52,223 bases of DNA from Lachnospiraceae bacterium (GTDB taxonomy: Bacteria; Bacillota; Clostridia; Lachnospirales; Lachnospiraceae). The notes under the pieces are model-generated. The model had not been told where the DNA came from and did no database searches. It was given only the letters and a program-made list of their open reading frames with translations. A program made the position numbers and the translations under genes. Each line of letters starts with the position of its first letter. Within the stretch, counting starts at the first letter, position 1. Positions 41,492-50,317 of this stretch are shown piece by piece. Location of the stretch: NCBI GenBank assembly GCA_017469405.1, contig JAFUGL010000047.1, forward strand, positions 1-52,223, written 5' to 3'.

Positions 41492-42131
41492 TTGCTTTTC
41501 GTCTTTCAAACCCTTTAAATAGATACCATCCGAGCACTGCATTAAAACCAACTGCCGCAAATACGCTAAAGCGTTCCACTATTCCGAAATATTCGGGCGG
41601 TACAGCAGCGGTTCCGATTGCACCTATAAACATCATGGCAAGTGCAACAGCAGCCCAGATCCCTATGCCTCTTATCTGCTTATCCTTGCATCCTGCTATG
41701 ATAATTATAACAAGTGAAACAATAGATAATAGCACTACTGCCATAGTAACCACCATATGCATTACCTCCTGAAAGGAGTCAATTTCTTTTCCGCTGTCGG
41801 AAAGAGAAAACATTTTATATCCGACATTTGATATGAGATTCATTATGGCAAAAAGGTAAACTCCCAGTCGAAACAGCTTGGACGATATCTTGTTTTCCGA
41901 AACGAAAACGGCAACACAGGTAATGCAAACCATTCCGCCAACACCGTAAAATGCCGAAAGTCTCTCCCAAAGAACTCTTGAAGGAGCACTTTCCGCAGAA
42001 AGATCACTAACCGCCTGTTCCATCCATTTATACCCCGGAAATGCCATAGGCGAAAATACCACTGCTGCCGTATATGATATAAAAGATAGGATGCCGACTA
42101 ATCCAATCCAGTTGATCAACTTTTTATTCAT
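41484..42131 (-). CDS. DUF998-type membrane protein
   Basis: The 215-residue protein has six predicted membrane segments and the DUF998 opening INWIGLVGILSFISYTAAVV, then FPGYKWMEQAVSDLSAESAP. The role of the family is unknown. GGAGG precedes the ATG. It is the middle gene of TetR-DUF998-YgjP, 64 bases after the TetR stop, a common pairing of a TetR regulator and its membrane-protein target. Confidence 0.82.
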   Translation of the reverse strand: MNKKLINWIGLVGILSFISYTAAVVFSPMAFPGYKWMEQAVSDLSAESAPSRVLWERLSAFYGVGGMVCITCVAVFVSENKISSKLFRLGVYLFAIMNLISNVGYKMFSLSDSGKEIDSFQEVMHMVVTMAVVLLSIVSLVIIIIAGCKDKQIRGIGIWAAVALAMMFIGAIGTAAVPPEYFGIVERFSVFAAVGFNAVLGWYLFKGFERRKANE

Positions 42132-42195
42132 CTCTTAACGCCTCCATCTTTTTCCAATTAATTTTTCATTTACTTTTTCATTCACCTTTTTCAAT

Positions 42196-42810
42196 TTACT
42201 CTTTACCTTTATTCTTCACATCGTATATCCTGCAAAACTCATCTATATAATCCTGAAGCCTTCCCTCTTCCACTTTTTGTCCGGCAAAACGCATATCAAA
42301 CTCATAATCAATAATCGCATGTATCGCCATCGCAAAGGAAAATGCAGCCACATCCACATCTTTAAAGTCTGCAATACCCTTTACCTGCAATGCGTAAAAC
42401 AAGGTCTTCGTGGCATTAATCATCTTTTTTGTTTCTTTAACCATAATATCTGCTGCCGCACTGTTAATCGTCCTTTCCGACATAATTATTTTATAAAAAA
42501 GGTACATTTTTTTATCATTTACCATCCTCTTATAGGAAGTAACCGAATCGGTCAGTATCTCCTTAAGCACCTTCCCCTCTGCAAGCTTATCATAATCTAT
42601 CTCGCCCACATCCGCTATCTTCTTTGATGCGGTTCTTAAAGCCTCATACATTTCATTTACTATTTCTTCCTTTGAAGAAAAATGATTATAAAGCGAAGCC
42701 TTTGTTATGCCTACCTTATCTGCAATCTGCTGCATGGATATGGTTCCAAGTCCTTTTTCCGCTGCAAGTAAAAGAACGGCTTCAATTATCTCTTCTTTTC
42801 TGTTTGTCAT
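42196..42810 (-). CDS. TetR/AcrR family regulator
   Basis: The 204-residue protein has the TetR helix-turn-helix at about 5-50 (IIEAVLLLAAEKGLGTISMQ, QIADKVGITKASLYNHFSSK), with YNHFSSKEEI diagnostic. The C-terminal domain is helical. I start at ATG 42810, after GGAG; an upstream frame would include that site. Its own promoter carries an operator-like palindrome in the -35/-10 spacer, so it probably represses itself and the two genes behind it. Confidence 0.9.
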   Translation of the reverse strand: MTNRKEEIIEAVLLLAAEKGLGTISMQQIADKVGITKASLYNHFSSKEEIVNEMYEALRTASKKIADVGEIDYDKLAEGKVLKEILTDSVTSYKRMVNDKKMYLFYKIIMSERTINSAAADIMVKETKKMINATKTLFYALQVKGIADFKDVDVAAFSFAMAIHAIIDYEFDMRFAGQKVEEGRLQDYIDEFCRIYDVKNKGKE

Positions 42811-42875
42811 AATTTTTCTCCATATTATTCTTAAAAAATTTTTCAATATCTATTTAGCTTTACTTATCGTTTGTG

Positions 42876-42904
42876 ATTTTACTACCGATTGGTAGTTTTG
42901 TCAA
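42876..42904 (-). promoter_or_regulatory. TetR-unit promoter with palindromic operator in the spacer
   Basis: On the minus strand TTGACA (42904-42899), 17 bases, then TAAAAT (42881-42876). The spacer is filled by ACTACCAATCGGTAGT (42881-42896), an inverted repeat with 6-bp arms. A regulator on this site would block polymerase directly, the classic TetR layout. Confidence 0.85.
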
Positions 42905-42905
42905 G

Positions 42906-42939
42906 AAAAACAGACAGAGTCAAAACTCTGCCTGTTTTT
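42906..42939 (-). terminator. Terminator after the second RumA-type gene
   Basis: AAAAACAG/CTGTTTTT and CAGAGT/ACTCTG pair in one stem with a single A-C mismatch and a CAAA loop, ending in a T-run on either strand. It is 35 bases after the methyltransferase stop and insulates the TetR promoter, whose -35 box is next to it. Confidence 0.88.
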
Positions 42940-42974
42940 AAAAATTAAATTTTAATATATTAAATAATATTAAA

Positions 42975-44555
42975 TTATTGATTCTTGGATATAAGGCAAA
43001 TACTTTCAATATTCCTCGTAAAAGGGAATTGGTCCACGCAACTTGCCTTAACAAGCTTATAACCTTTCTCATCCATTATCTTTAAATCTCTTGCAAGGGA
43101 TGTTGGTTTGCAGGATATATAAACTATCTGCTTTACTCCAAAGTCCAAAATCTTATCCAGTGCTTTTGGATTTATGCCATCCCGAGGTGGATCGACTATG
43201 ATTAAATCAGGCTTATCCGAAACCAGATCAATTGCCTTTAAAACATCTCCGGCTATAAACTCACAGTTAGTAAGTCCGTTAAGCTTTGCATTTTCCCTTG
43301 CGGCCTCTACAGCCTCCTCAACAATTTCAATTCCTATTACCTTTTTTGAAGCAGGTGCCATCATCTGCGCTATGGTTCCTGTTCCACTGTATAGGTCAAA
43401 GACGACTTTTCCTGAAGGATTATTCATTTCAGTATCATATGCGTCCGATTTGGTTCTGTCACTTTCATCAAAAGAACCACCCTCATATATATACTCTCTC
43501 GCCTTTTTGTAAAGCACCTCACAGCCCTTTGTATTAGTTTGGAAAAATGAAAATGGTGATATCTTAAATTTCAGTCCTATTACTTCCTCAGTTATATAAT
43601 CATTTCCGTATAAGCATATGGTTTTGTCGCTTTTAACTACATCTCCGAGAGTATCATTTTCAGTATAGAGAATTCCGGCTATGATTCCGCCTTCGCTGAG
43701 CTCTCCATTTTCTTCAAGAGATATCAGACCATTTGCATATTTATTAAGCAGAGCTTTTTCATCAAAGCCATATGTATTCCACTGGGTTGATGTAACAAGA
43801 TTTATAAGAAATTCTCCGGTTGCAGCTGATTGTCTTACCACAAGGTTTCTTAAAATTCCCTCATGTTTCATCCTGTGATAGTAAGGTACATTTTTTTCAA
43901 CGAAAAATGTTAAGGTGTACTGAACTATTTTTCTCCAGTCCGAATTAATTATCATACAACCGGTTTTCTTGTTAACACTTGTATCAGATATTGCAGTTTC
44001 CCTGTTAACACTTTTTTCAACAGCGATTCCACTTTCATCTTCAATCCCCTTTTTCTCATCGAAATCTCTGCTCTCGCACACACTCACTATATCATGAAAG
44101 CTTCCCTTCTTGTGAAGGCCAAGTGCAAGAGGCCCATCCTTATATTCATCTCCAAATGAAAACTCCATCTTATTGCGATATGCGATTTGAACAGGAGACG
44201 GTATGATACCTTCCCACTCATAAGAATGTCCGGGAAGTGCCTTATCTATCAGTTTTTTAACCATATCTTCCTTGAACTTAAGCTGGTTCTTATATGAAAG
44301 ATTTTGGTATGCGCATCCTCCGCATATACCAAAATAAGGACATAGCGGTTCTATATCCTCAAGTTCAGACCTTTCTATTACTTCAAGCAAACGTCCCTCA
44401 GCCATACCGGTCTTTTTCTTGGATATGGAAAATCTTACCTTCTGTCCCGGAAGTGTCTCCTTAACAGTAACTTTTCTGTCATCTATAAAAAGACTTCCCT
44501 TGTTCGGAAAATCAAATTCTTCTATATATCCCTCGTATATTTCACCTTTTTTCAT
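42975..44555 (-). CDS. RumA/RlmCD-type RNA m5U methyltransferase (paralogue 2)
   Basis: The 526-residue protein has the same layout as the one at 8296: TRAM (about 1-60), iron-sulfur cysteines CPYFGICGGC (about 72-81), a SAM domain with VVFDLYSGTGTIAQMMAPAS, IIVDPPRDGINPKALD and the catalytic VYISCKPTSLARD. Two polar insertions (about 165-200, Glu/Ser-rich, and about 365-380, Asp/Ser-rich) are not in standard family members. One paralogue probably methylates 23S rRNA and the other another uridine; which is which cannot be said. GAAGG precedes the ATG. Confidence 0.9.
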   Translation of the reverse strand: MKKGEIYEGYIEEFDFPNKGSLFIDDRKVTVKETLPGQKVRFSISKKKTGMAEGRLLEVIERSELEDIEPLCPYFGICGGCAYQNLSYKNQLKFKEDMVKKLIDKALPGHSYEWEGIIPSPVQIAYRNKMEFSFGDEYKDGPLALGLHKKGSFHDIVSVCESRDFDEKKGIEDESGIAVEKSVNRETAISDTSVNKKTGCMIINSDWRKIVQYTLTFFVEKNVPYYHRMKHEGILRNLVVRQSAATGEFLINLVTSTQWNTYGFDEKALLNKYANGLISLEENGELSEGGIIAGILYTENDTLGDVVKSDKTICLYGNDYITEEVIGLKFKISPFSFFQTNTKGCEVLYKKAREYIYEGGSFDESDRTKSDAYDTEMNNPSGKVVFDLYSGTGTIAQMMAPASKKVIGIEIVEEAVEAARENAKLNGLTNCEFIAGDVLKAIDLVSDKPDLIIVDPPRDGINPKALDKILDFGVKQIVYISCKPTSLARDLKIMDEKGYKLVKASCVDQFPFTRNIESICLISKNQ

Positions 44556-44638
44556 TTTTAACCTTCTTTTTTATCATCATATATCAAATAATATATTTTT
44601 CCATTACATAAATCAGCTTGAGTATGATTAATTCAAGT

Positions 44639-45121
44639 TTAGATAGAATGAAATTCATAGCTTACTATATCATAATCATCGATATCTATAATTGCATAGG
44701 TTTTCTTTCCGTCATCCTGTCTTGGAAGAGAGATACTGCCCGGATTAAGTATCGTTACATCATCTTCATTTTCATCCAGATACGGTATATGTGTATGCCC
44801 AAATAATGCTATGTCACACTCATTTTGAAGTGCATTGTATCTAAGACCTGAAAGTCCCATACTTACGCCCTCTCTATGACCGTGAACCGCATATATCCTA
44901 TGCTCACCAAACATCAAGATAAGTCTGTCTTTAAGCTCCGGTATATAGTCAGTATTTCCACAGACAAAATAAGCCGGAACCCTTGCCATGCTTTCTATCT
45001 CACGATAGCTGCTGCCCACATCTCCGAGATGGATAAGCGCATTTATCTTACCGGCATCCTCTATCGCCTTTTTTACATTTTCATTTCTTCCGTGCGAATC
45101 ACTTATAACCAGTATTCTCAT
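44639..45121 (-). CDS. YfcE/MJ0936-family metallophosphoesterase
   Basis: The 160-residue cytoplasmic protein has the metal ligands of the family in order: ISDSHGRN, HLGDVGSS, CGNTDY, AVHGHREG and FGHTHIPY. Such enzymes hydrolyse phosphodiesters with Mn or Ni; natural substrates are unclear. AGGATAC precedes the ATG. It lies 66 bases after the RdgB gene in the same orientation, a pairing commonly seen in Firmicutes. Confidence 0.92.
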   Translation of the reverse strand: MRILVISDSHGRNENVKKAIEDAGKINALIHLGDVGSSYREIESMARVPAYFVCGNTDYIPELKDRLILMFGEHRIYAVHGHREGVSMGLSGLRYNALQNECDIALFGHTHIPYLDENEDDVTILNPGSISLPRQDDGKKTYAIIDIDDYDIVSYEFHSI

Positions 45122-45187
45122 AGTATCCTATTAAACCTCACAAACACCAAACATACATAATTAACAAAATCCTTATAATTAAATTCT

Positions 45188-45778
45188 TTATATAATCTCT
45201 TTAATTGCACGAAGCGCATTTCCTCTGTGACTAAGATTATTTTTCTCCACGGGATCAAGCTCTGCGGTAGTCTTACCAAGCTCAGGAACATAAAATATAG
45301 GATCATAGCCAAAGCCGTTTTCACCGGCAGGCTCATAGGCTATCCTTCCTTCGATGGTGCCCCTTCTGGTATCGACTCTGCCATCCGGATATGCAATCGC
45401 TATAGCACATACAAAACGTGCAGACCTTTCTTCATCCGGTACGCCCTTAAGTCTGTCAAGTATTATACGATTTTTAATTTCATAAGGTGTATCAACACCC
45501 TCATACCTTGCGGAATATATGCCCGGCTCACCACCAAGGTAATCAATCTCAAGTCCACTGTCATCCGCAAGCACGATACAGCCCTCTGCTTCCTTAACCT
45601 TTGAAATGGCTGTAGCCTTTATGATTGCGTTTTCTTCAAAAGTCTTACCGTCCTCAACTATATCTATATCAATTCCCGCCTGCTTCATGGATAAAATCTC
45701 ATAGTTCTCATCCGCAAGAATCATCCTGATTTCCTTCATTTTATCTTCATTTCCGGTTGCAAATATAATCTTTTTCAT
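45188..45778 (-). CDS. rdgB: XTP/dITP pyrophosphatase
   Basis: The 196-residue protein is a Ham1/RdgB nucleotide-sanitising enzyme: it cleaves XTP, ITP and dITP to monophosphates. Seen are FATGNEDKMKEI near the N-terminus, VLADDSGLEIDYLGGEPGIY, SARYEGVDT and ENGFGYDPIFYVPELGKTTA, and the C-terminal SHRGNALRA. Length is normal. AGAGGT precedes the ATG. Confidence 0.95.
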   Translation of the reverse strand: MKKIIFATGNEDKMKEIRMILADENYEILSMKQAGIDIDIVEDGKTFEENAIIKATAISKVKEAEGCIVLADDSGLEIDYLGGEPGIYSARYEGVDTPYEIKNRIILDRLKGVPDEERSARFVCAIAIAYPDGRVDTRRGTIEGRIAYEPAGENGFGYDPIFYVPELGKTTAELDPVEKNNLSHRGNALRAIKEII

Positions 45779-45892
45779 TTTTAAGTACCTCTGCTTTCTA
45801 ATATCTATACGTTATTTTTTTATTATGAACCATATCCCATGTATGCCATCAATCTGTAACAGCCATATAATAATTCTTTTTATCTTTATCAA

Positions 45893-45930
45893 TCTATTCC
45901 TTATCTATTCCTTATCTATTCCTTGTCTAT
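45893..45930. repeat. 11-bp tandem repeat across the protease stop codon
   Basis: TCTATTCCTTA occurs at 45893-45903 and 45904-45914, and as TCTATTCCTTG at 45915-45925, with a partial fourth copy after. Read on the minus strand, the repeat spans the end of the papain-like gene and its stop (45916). Because 11 is not a multiple of 3, slippage would change where the protein ends. Confidence 0.8.
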
Positions 45931-47649
45931 CTCTTCCTCATCACCATCAGACACATAATTTGTAAATGCCTTTAAGCAGACATTACAGTTCTGGGTTTTC
46001 TCAGCGCTGTGCCAGCTTTCACCGTAAAGGCTTATATAACCCTCGCCGTCTGTAATATCAAAATTCTCCGTTCTCTCATCCACATCATACTCTATGGCAA
46101 TCGGATGTATTGCCTTTGGAGTGTGAATCTTAACGACCACGGCATATTTACTCTTGTCGGAAAGTCGAACGGGTTCAGGTATCCTTACAGTATAGTAGCC
46201 GGCATATTTCATGCTTCCAGAAGCAAGTAACTCCCTGTTATCAAAGGAGCTTTCATCCTTATAATTCTGTACCAGATAGACCTCAAAGCTGGTATCCTTG
46301 TCTGTTGCATAAAATGAAACGGCCTCAAGCTCTTCATTTTCATCTGTCTCATAAACATTTGCAAAAAAAGCATCCTCTTTATTAAAGCCCATAAGTCCGA
46401 CCCAGCCGAGCAGATCCGACTGATAAATCTTATCAAAATTATCAGCCTCGCCAACCTTGGTATAGACAACGGATTTATTGCATATTACATTGTCATAGTA
46501 AGAAACATAAAAATAACCGTCTTCGCCAAACTCTTCGCCCCAGCTGTTTTTACAGATAAATGCGCCGTCTCCCTTAGGCTCTATAGTAAAGTTTTCCTTT
46601 GAGAAACTGTCATCCCATCCTACAACCACCACATCATGATTTGCGCCCTCATCGCCATCATAATAGTAAGCAGCATTTTCCCTGGAGTAATACATGGAAA
46701 CACTGTCCACATACTCCATCTGGCAGTAAATGGAAGTCTCAACCGCACCGTATCTGAAAATTGCACTCTTTAAAATGTCCATATCCTTATCATTTATTAT
46801 AAGTGCCTCCTCCAGATGCTTTACAGCTTTTAACGAATCATCCGTCTTACCGTCTCCGTAAGGATCATCCTTTTCATATACAGGTCCCTGCCAAGCCGCA
46901 AGATACGCAATACTCATGGTATGCTCGCCACCTATATCTATATCCAAATTATAGCTGTTGGTTAGTGTCATGTTGTCCGTTGAAAATACACAGTACTCTT
47001 TAGGTAAGAGTGTGGTCTCAAGGGCACCCAGCGAAGCAAATGCCCAGCAGGTACCATATCTTCCCTGATCCCTTACTTCGGTGACTCTGCCATAATCTCT
47101 CATATCATAGCTTGAAGGCAATGCCCGTTCCCTGCCTGTAAGTGCAAGGTCGATGTGATTATCATAATAATAGTAGTCTGTACTGTACCCGAGATATTTT
47201 GAAACCTCATCAAGCGGAATCATAATCTTATCGCTATCCGAAGCTTTATCAACCTCGCTTTCAAGATCTATTTCCTCCTGTCCGTTTAGCAAAGCATCAT
47301 CTTTTCCGACTTTAAACTCCAGCTTATTTTCACCCTTCATCACAAGGAGTCTTCCATCAGGATACTCTTGCACAGAAGCATTTAACAGACTTTTTAAAAA
47401 ATCCGCCTCCACAACCAACTTCATTGTATCGGTTACATAATAATCAAAGCCAAATTCCTCTATGCTTATTCCATTTATGGTTACGATAAGATCCTCATTT
47501 AATCTGTCAACCATATCACTTTTAAAACCGGCGGCACATTCGGAAAAATCATCTGACATATCTACCATAACAACCTGCTTTCTGGTTGCAAAATATGTAA
47601 TTGTAAATATCGCAGCTATTGCCGCAAATAATACAAGTATCTTTTTCAT
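45916..47649 (-). CDS. Exported C1 (papain-like) cysteine peptidase with copper-amine-oxidase-like and lectin-like domains
   Basis: The 577-residue protein starts with a signal/anchor (ILVLFAAIAAIFTITYFATR). Residues about 50-170 look like a copper-amine-oxidase N-terminal-type domain (IMIPLDEVSKYLGYSTDYYY), often a cell-wall module in Firmicutes. The peptidase domain (175-400) has Gln195, Cys201 in YGTCWAFASLGALE, His338 in GANHDVVVVGWDDSF and Asn368 in ICKNSWGEEFGEDGYFY. A lectin-like domain (about 410-565) with an acidic tail ends it. It should act at the cell surface. AGGATT precedes the ATG. Confidence 0.88.
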   Translation of the reverse strand: MKKILVLFAAIAAIFTITYFATRKQVVMVDMSDDFSECAAGFKSDMVDRLNEDLIVTINGISIEEFGFDYYVTDTMKLVVEADFLKSLLNASVQEYPDGRLLVMKGENKLEFKVGKDDALLNGQEEIDLESEVDKASDSDKIMIPLDEVSKYLGYSTDYYYYDNHIDLALTGRERALPSSYDMRDYGRVTEVRDQGRYGTCWAFASLGALETTLLPKEYCVFSTDNMTLTNSYNLDIDIGGEHTMSIAYLAAWQGPVYEKDDPYGDGKTDDSLKAVKHLEEALIINDKDMDILKSAIFRYGAVETSIYCQMEYVDSVSMYYSRENAAYYYDGDEGANHDVVVVGWDDSFSKENFTIEPKGDGAFICKNSWGEEFGEDGYFYVSYYDNVICNKSVVYTKVGEADNFDKIYQSDLLGWVGLMGFNKEDAFFANVYETDENEELEAVSFYATDKDTSFEVYLVQNYKDESSFDNRELLASGSMKYAGYYTVRIPEPVRLSDKSKYAVVVKIHTPKAIHPIAIEYDVDERTENFDITDGEGYISLYGESWHSAEKTQNCNVCLKAFTNYVSDGDEEEIDKE

Positions 47650-47699
47650 AAAATCAATCCTGATATTCTTTCTATAAATACTTTATAAGTATCCGTCAT

Positions 47700-48884
47700 T
47701 TAGATATTATGCTCATCAGCATGTCTGTTATCCTTATCTTTTCTCGGTGGTTTAGGTCCCATAAACTGATAAAAATATGATTTAATCATTCCGTTATAAA
47801 TCTTCCTGTTCTTATCAGCCTTTCTTCCTATATATTTCTCCGCCTCATCATATGAGGTTATAAGATACATGGACCAGTCCGAAAGTCTTGCAAAGCTCTC
47901 ACCTATGGTTCGATAAAGCTCCGGCAGATCCTTCCTATCCTCAAGTCTTTCGCCATAAGGTGGATTGGTTATTATAAATCCGTAATGCTTTGGATTGGAA
48001 AGCTCCTTAACATCCCTTGCCTGAAAATGAATGTACTTATCCACTCCTGCCTCACGCGCATTTGTCATGGCACATTTTACAATTTCAGGATCAAGATCAT
48101 ATCCCTGAATGTTCATTTCAATATCTTTTCTAATCACATCATGAGCCTCATCATATGCGTTATACCAAATCTTTTTAGGAATAACCTTATCCCAGGAGTC
48201 CGCAGTAAACTCACGGTTCATGCCCGGTGCGATATTGGCCCCTATCATAGCCGCCTCAATCGGAAATGTACCGCTACCGCAAAACGGATCGACCAGTACC
48301 CTGTCCTTATTCCAAGGCGTAAGCATAAGAAGTGCCGACGCAAGAGTCTCGGATATCGGAGCCTTACCCACAAGCTGCCTGTATCCACGCTTATGAAGTG
48401 AAGTTCCGGATGTATCGATTCCTATGGAAACCATATCCTTAAATATAAACACCCTTATCGGATACTCGTCTCCATCCTCTTCAAAATGATTTATATGGTA
48501 GGTCTGCTTCATCCTGTCCACTATAGCCTTTTTTACAATCGACTGTATAGAACTTCCCGAAAAAAGTGCACTCTTATTGGTAGTTGCCTTAGTCACCCAA
48601 AACTTCGCATCCCTTGGCAGATACTCCTCCCATGCAAGGGCCTTCGTACCCTCAAAAAGCTCATCGAATGTAACTGCCTTAAAGCTTCCCATCTTTAAAA
48701 GGATTCTTTCGGCAGTTCTTATAAATATATTGGCACGCGGAATAACGGTTTCATCCCCCTTAAAGGTAACTCTGCCGTCCTCCACGGAAACTATCTCATA
48801 TCCAAGTTCAATTATCTCTTTTTTAAGCACCGACTCCAGTCCGAAATGGCACGGTGCAATAAGCTCAAATTCCTTACCGTTCAT
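47700..48884 (-). CDS. YpsC/RlmL-type RNA N2-guanine methyltransferase
   Basis: The 394-residue protein has an N-terminal ferredoxin-like/THUMP region (1-165) and a SAM methyltransferase domain with LVDPFCGSGTFPIEAAMIGA and the active-site FIITNPPYGERLEDR. Relatives methylate guanosine in 23S rRNA (RlmL/RlmK type; YpsC in Bacillus). The C-terminal tail is basic, rich in Lys, Arg and His. GAAGGAT precedes the ATG. It is divergent from the rhodanese gene at 49059. Confidence 0.9.
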   Translation of the reverse strand: MNGKEFELIAPCHFGLESVLKKEIIELGYEIVSVEDGRVTFKGDETVIPRANIFIRTAERILLKMGSFKAVTFDELFEGTKALAWEEYLPRDAKFWVTKATTNKSALFSGSSIQSIVKKAIVDRMKQTYHINHFEEDGDEYPIRVFIFKDMVSIGIDTSGTSLHKRGYRQLVGKAPISETLASALLMLTPWNKDRVLVDPFCGSGTFPIEAAMIGANIAPGMNREFTADSWDKVIPKKIWYNAYDEAHDVIRKDIEMNIQGYDLDPEIVKCAMTNAREAGVDKYIHFQARDVKELSNPKHYGFIITNPPYGERLEDRKDLPELYRTIGESFARLSDWSMYLITSYDEAEKYIGRKADKNRKIYNGMIKSYFYQFMGPKPPRKDKDNRHADEHNI

Positions 48885-49058
48885 ACATTTTTATCCTTCT
48901 TGCTTAAATTTGCACATTATCCATATTATTTTAAATGTCTTGCGATATAGTGTCAAGGATTTATATATTGCGGGGTGTGGCACTATGACACAATGACACA
49001 AATTAAAATGTTATGAATATTTTAAAGTAGATGATTATTTTTTAAGGAGGCGGACATT

Positions 49059-49367
49059 TTGAGATTTCGTAATATTAATATTAGGAACATCATGAATGAA
49101 GCAATCAATAACGAAGGAATAATAGTAGACGTAAGAGAAGTGGAAGAATTCGCAAAGGGTCATATACCAATGGCTATCAATCTGCCTCTTTCAGATATAG
49201 AAAACGGAAAAATTGGCTTACCAAAAAATAAGGTAATACTTGTTTATTGTGAAAATGGCGGGGGAAGTATGATGGCTGCACGTATTTTGTCCAATATGGG
49301 ATATAATGTATTAAATGCTGTGGGCGGTCTGGCAAATTACAGAGGCGCTTTGACAAGACACAGATAA
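49059..49367 (+). CDS. Single-domain rhodanese-like protein
   Basis: The 102-residue protein is one rhodanese domain with the active-site loop VYCENGGGS (Cys64) and GIIVDVREVEEFAKGHIPMA. It would carry a persulfide for sulfur transfer or sulfide handling. The start is TTG at 49059, eight bases after AAGGAGG; no ATG fits. The loop Cys-Glu-Asn-Gly-Gly-Gly-Ser is unusual at positions where Cys-x4-Arg is common, so the substrate may differ. Upstream, ATGACACA is repeated twice in tandem at 48985-49000. Confidence 0.85.
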   Translation: MRFRNINIRNIMNEAINNEGIIVDVREVEEFAKGHIPMAINLPLSDIENGKIGLPKNKVILVYCENGGGSMMAARILSNMGYNVLNAVGGLANYRGALTRHR

Positions 49368-49532
49368 CTTATGATTTTAAGCAGATGCTTTTATAAAAAA
49401 ATTTACCAATTGATGTATATTCCTTTTAATATATGTCCATAATTAGAGTGTAAAGGTTATTACATTATAACCTAAAACATATCTAAGGTGCATATATTTA
49501 CTGATGCACTGATATATTAAGGAGGAATAGAC

Positions 49533-49673
49533 ATGTCATCTAAGAATCAGTCAAAGAATCAGGCTGGTAACAAGAACAGCCAGACTAACAGCCAGAACAA
49601 TACAGGCTCTAACAATCAGTCAAACAATCAGAGTAACAATTCTAAGGACAGCAAGCAAGAGAATTGTGATTAG
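49533..49673 (+). CDS. Asn/Gln/Ser-rich microprotein (46 residues)
   Basis: A clear AAGGAGG nine bases before an ATG opens a 46-codon gene encoding MSSKNQSKNQAGNKNSQTNS and a similar tail ending KDSKQENCD. About two thirds of the residues are Asn, Gln or Ser; there is no hydrophobic stretch, and the only cysteine is next to last. A strong terminator follows at 49691-49719, so it is its own transcription unit. An inverted repeat GTGCAT/ATGCAC lies just before the ribosome-binding site. It must be disordered. It could be a spore- or stress-related protein or an RNA-binding peptide; no family is recognised. Confidence 0.75.
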   Translation: MSSKNQSKNQAGNKNSQTNSQNNTGSNNQSNNQSNNSKDSKQENCD

Positions 49674-49690
49674 TTAAATACAAAAGCAGT

Positions 49691-49719
49691 GGCAGGTGCA
49701 AATATGTACCTGCCCTTTT
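49691..49719 (+). terminator. Rho-independent terminator of the microprotein gene
   Basis: GGCAGGTGCA and TGTACCTGCC pair over 10 positions (one G-T wobble) around AATA, followed by CTTTTAATTTTTT. Confidence 0.9.
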
Positions 49720-49724
49720 AATTT

Positions 49725-49753
49725 TTTAATTGCATTTAGCGTCATTTTATAAT
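49725..49753 (+). promoter_or_regulatory. Probable promoter of the cytidylate-kinase-like gene
   Basis: A perfect TATAAT (49748-49753) stands 17 bases after a weak TTTAAT (49725-49730), directly behind the terminator of the previous gene and 42 bases before the start codon. Confidence 0.55.
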
Positions 49754-49795
49754 AAAATTAACTTACGGAAATTTTTAGTCAAAGGGGGTTTTATT

Positions 49796-50317
49796 ATGGC
49801 GAATCAAATCATAATTACTATCGGACGAGAATATGGAAGTGGCGGACATGAAATCGCTAAAAAAATAGCTGAGCATTTTGGATTTAATATGTATGACAGA
49901 AGTGTTTTAGATGAGATGGCCAATGATCAGCCGGATGTTTCAACAAGTGCCCTTGAGGAACTCCAATTTGACTACATAAAAAATAAAGCTGCTGAGCGCG
50001 AATCCTTTGTAGTAGTAGGAAGATGTGCAGAGACAGTCTTAAGAGACAGATACAAAATAATTAGTATCTTTGTAACAGCAGATCTTGAAGACAGAATCAA
50101 ACGTGTAAAGCGTAAATACAATATAGAAACCGAGGGTGAGGCAACCAATAAAATCAAGCGTCACGACCGCACCAGACGAAACTATCATAACAGTCATTCC
50201 GAATCTGAGTGGAGTGATGCAACAACTTATGACTTAACCATCAACAGCAGCCGTCTCGGAATCGAAGGAACAACCAAATTCCTTATTGATTACATAGAGC
50301 GAATAAATAATAAATAA
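49796..50317 (+). CDS. Cytidylate-kinase-like family protein
   Basis: The 173-residue protein has the nucleotide-kinase P-loop in IIITIGREYGSGGHEIAKKI and FVVVGRCAETVLRDR, ISIFVTADLEDRIKRVKRKY and a lid-like KIKRHDRTRRNYHNSHS. It is shorter than Cmk (about 220 residues) and belongs to the cytidylate_kin2-type proteins that are frequent in Clostridia; substrate unknown. I start at ATG 49796 after AAAGGGGG; an upstream frame would include the promoter. A perfect bidirectional terminator follows. Confidence 0.85.
   Translation: MANQIIITIGREYGSGGHEIAKKIAEHFGFNMYDRSVLDEMANDQPDVSTSALEELQFDYIKNKAAERESFVVVGRCAETVLRDRYKIISIFVTADLEDRIKRVKRKYNIETEGEATNKIKRHDRTRRNYHNSHSESEWSDATTYDLTINSSRLGIEGTTKFLIDYIERINNK

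Noticed and set aside
45893-45930. CRISPR-like repeats.
   Set aside because: The 11-bp units are in direct contact without spacers; this is a simple tandem repeat.
49533-49673. Small acid-soluble spore protein.
   Set aside because: The Asn/Gln richness recalls gamma-type SASP, but the characteristic repeated motifs are absent.
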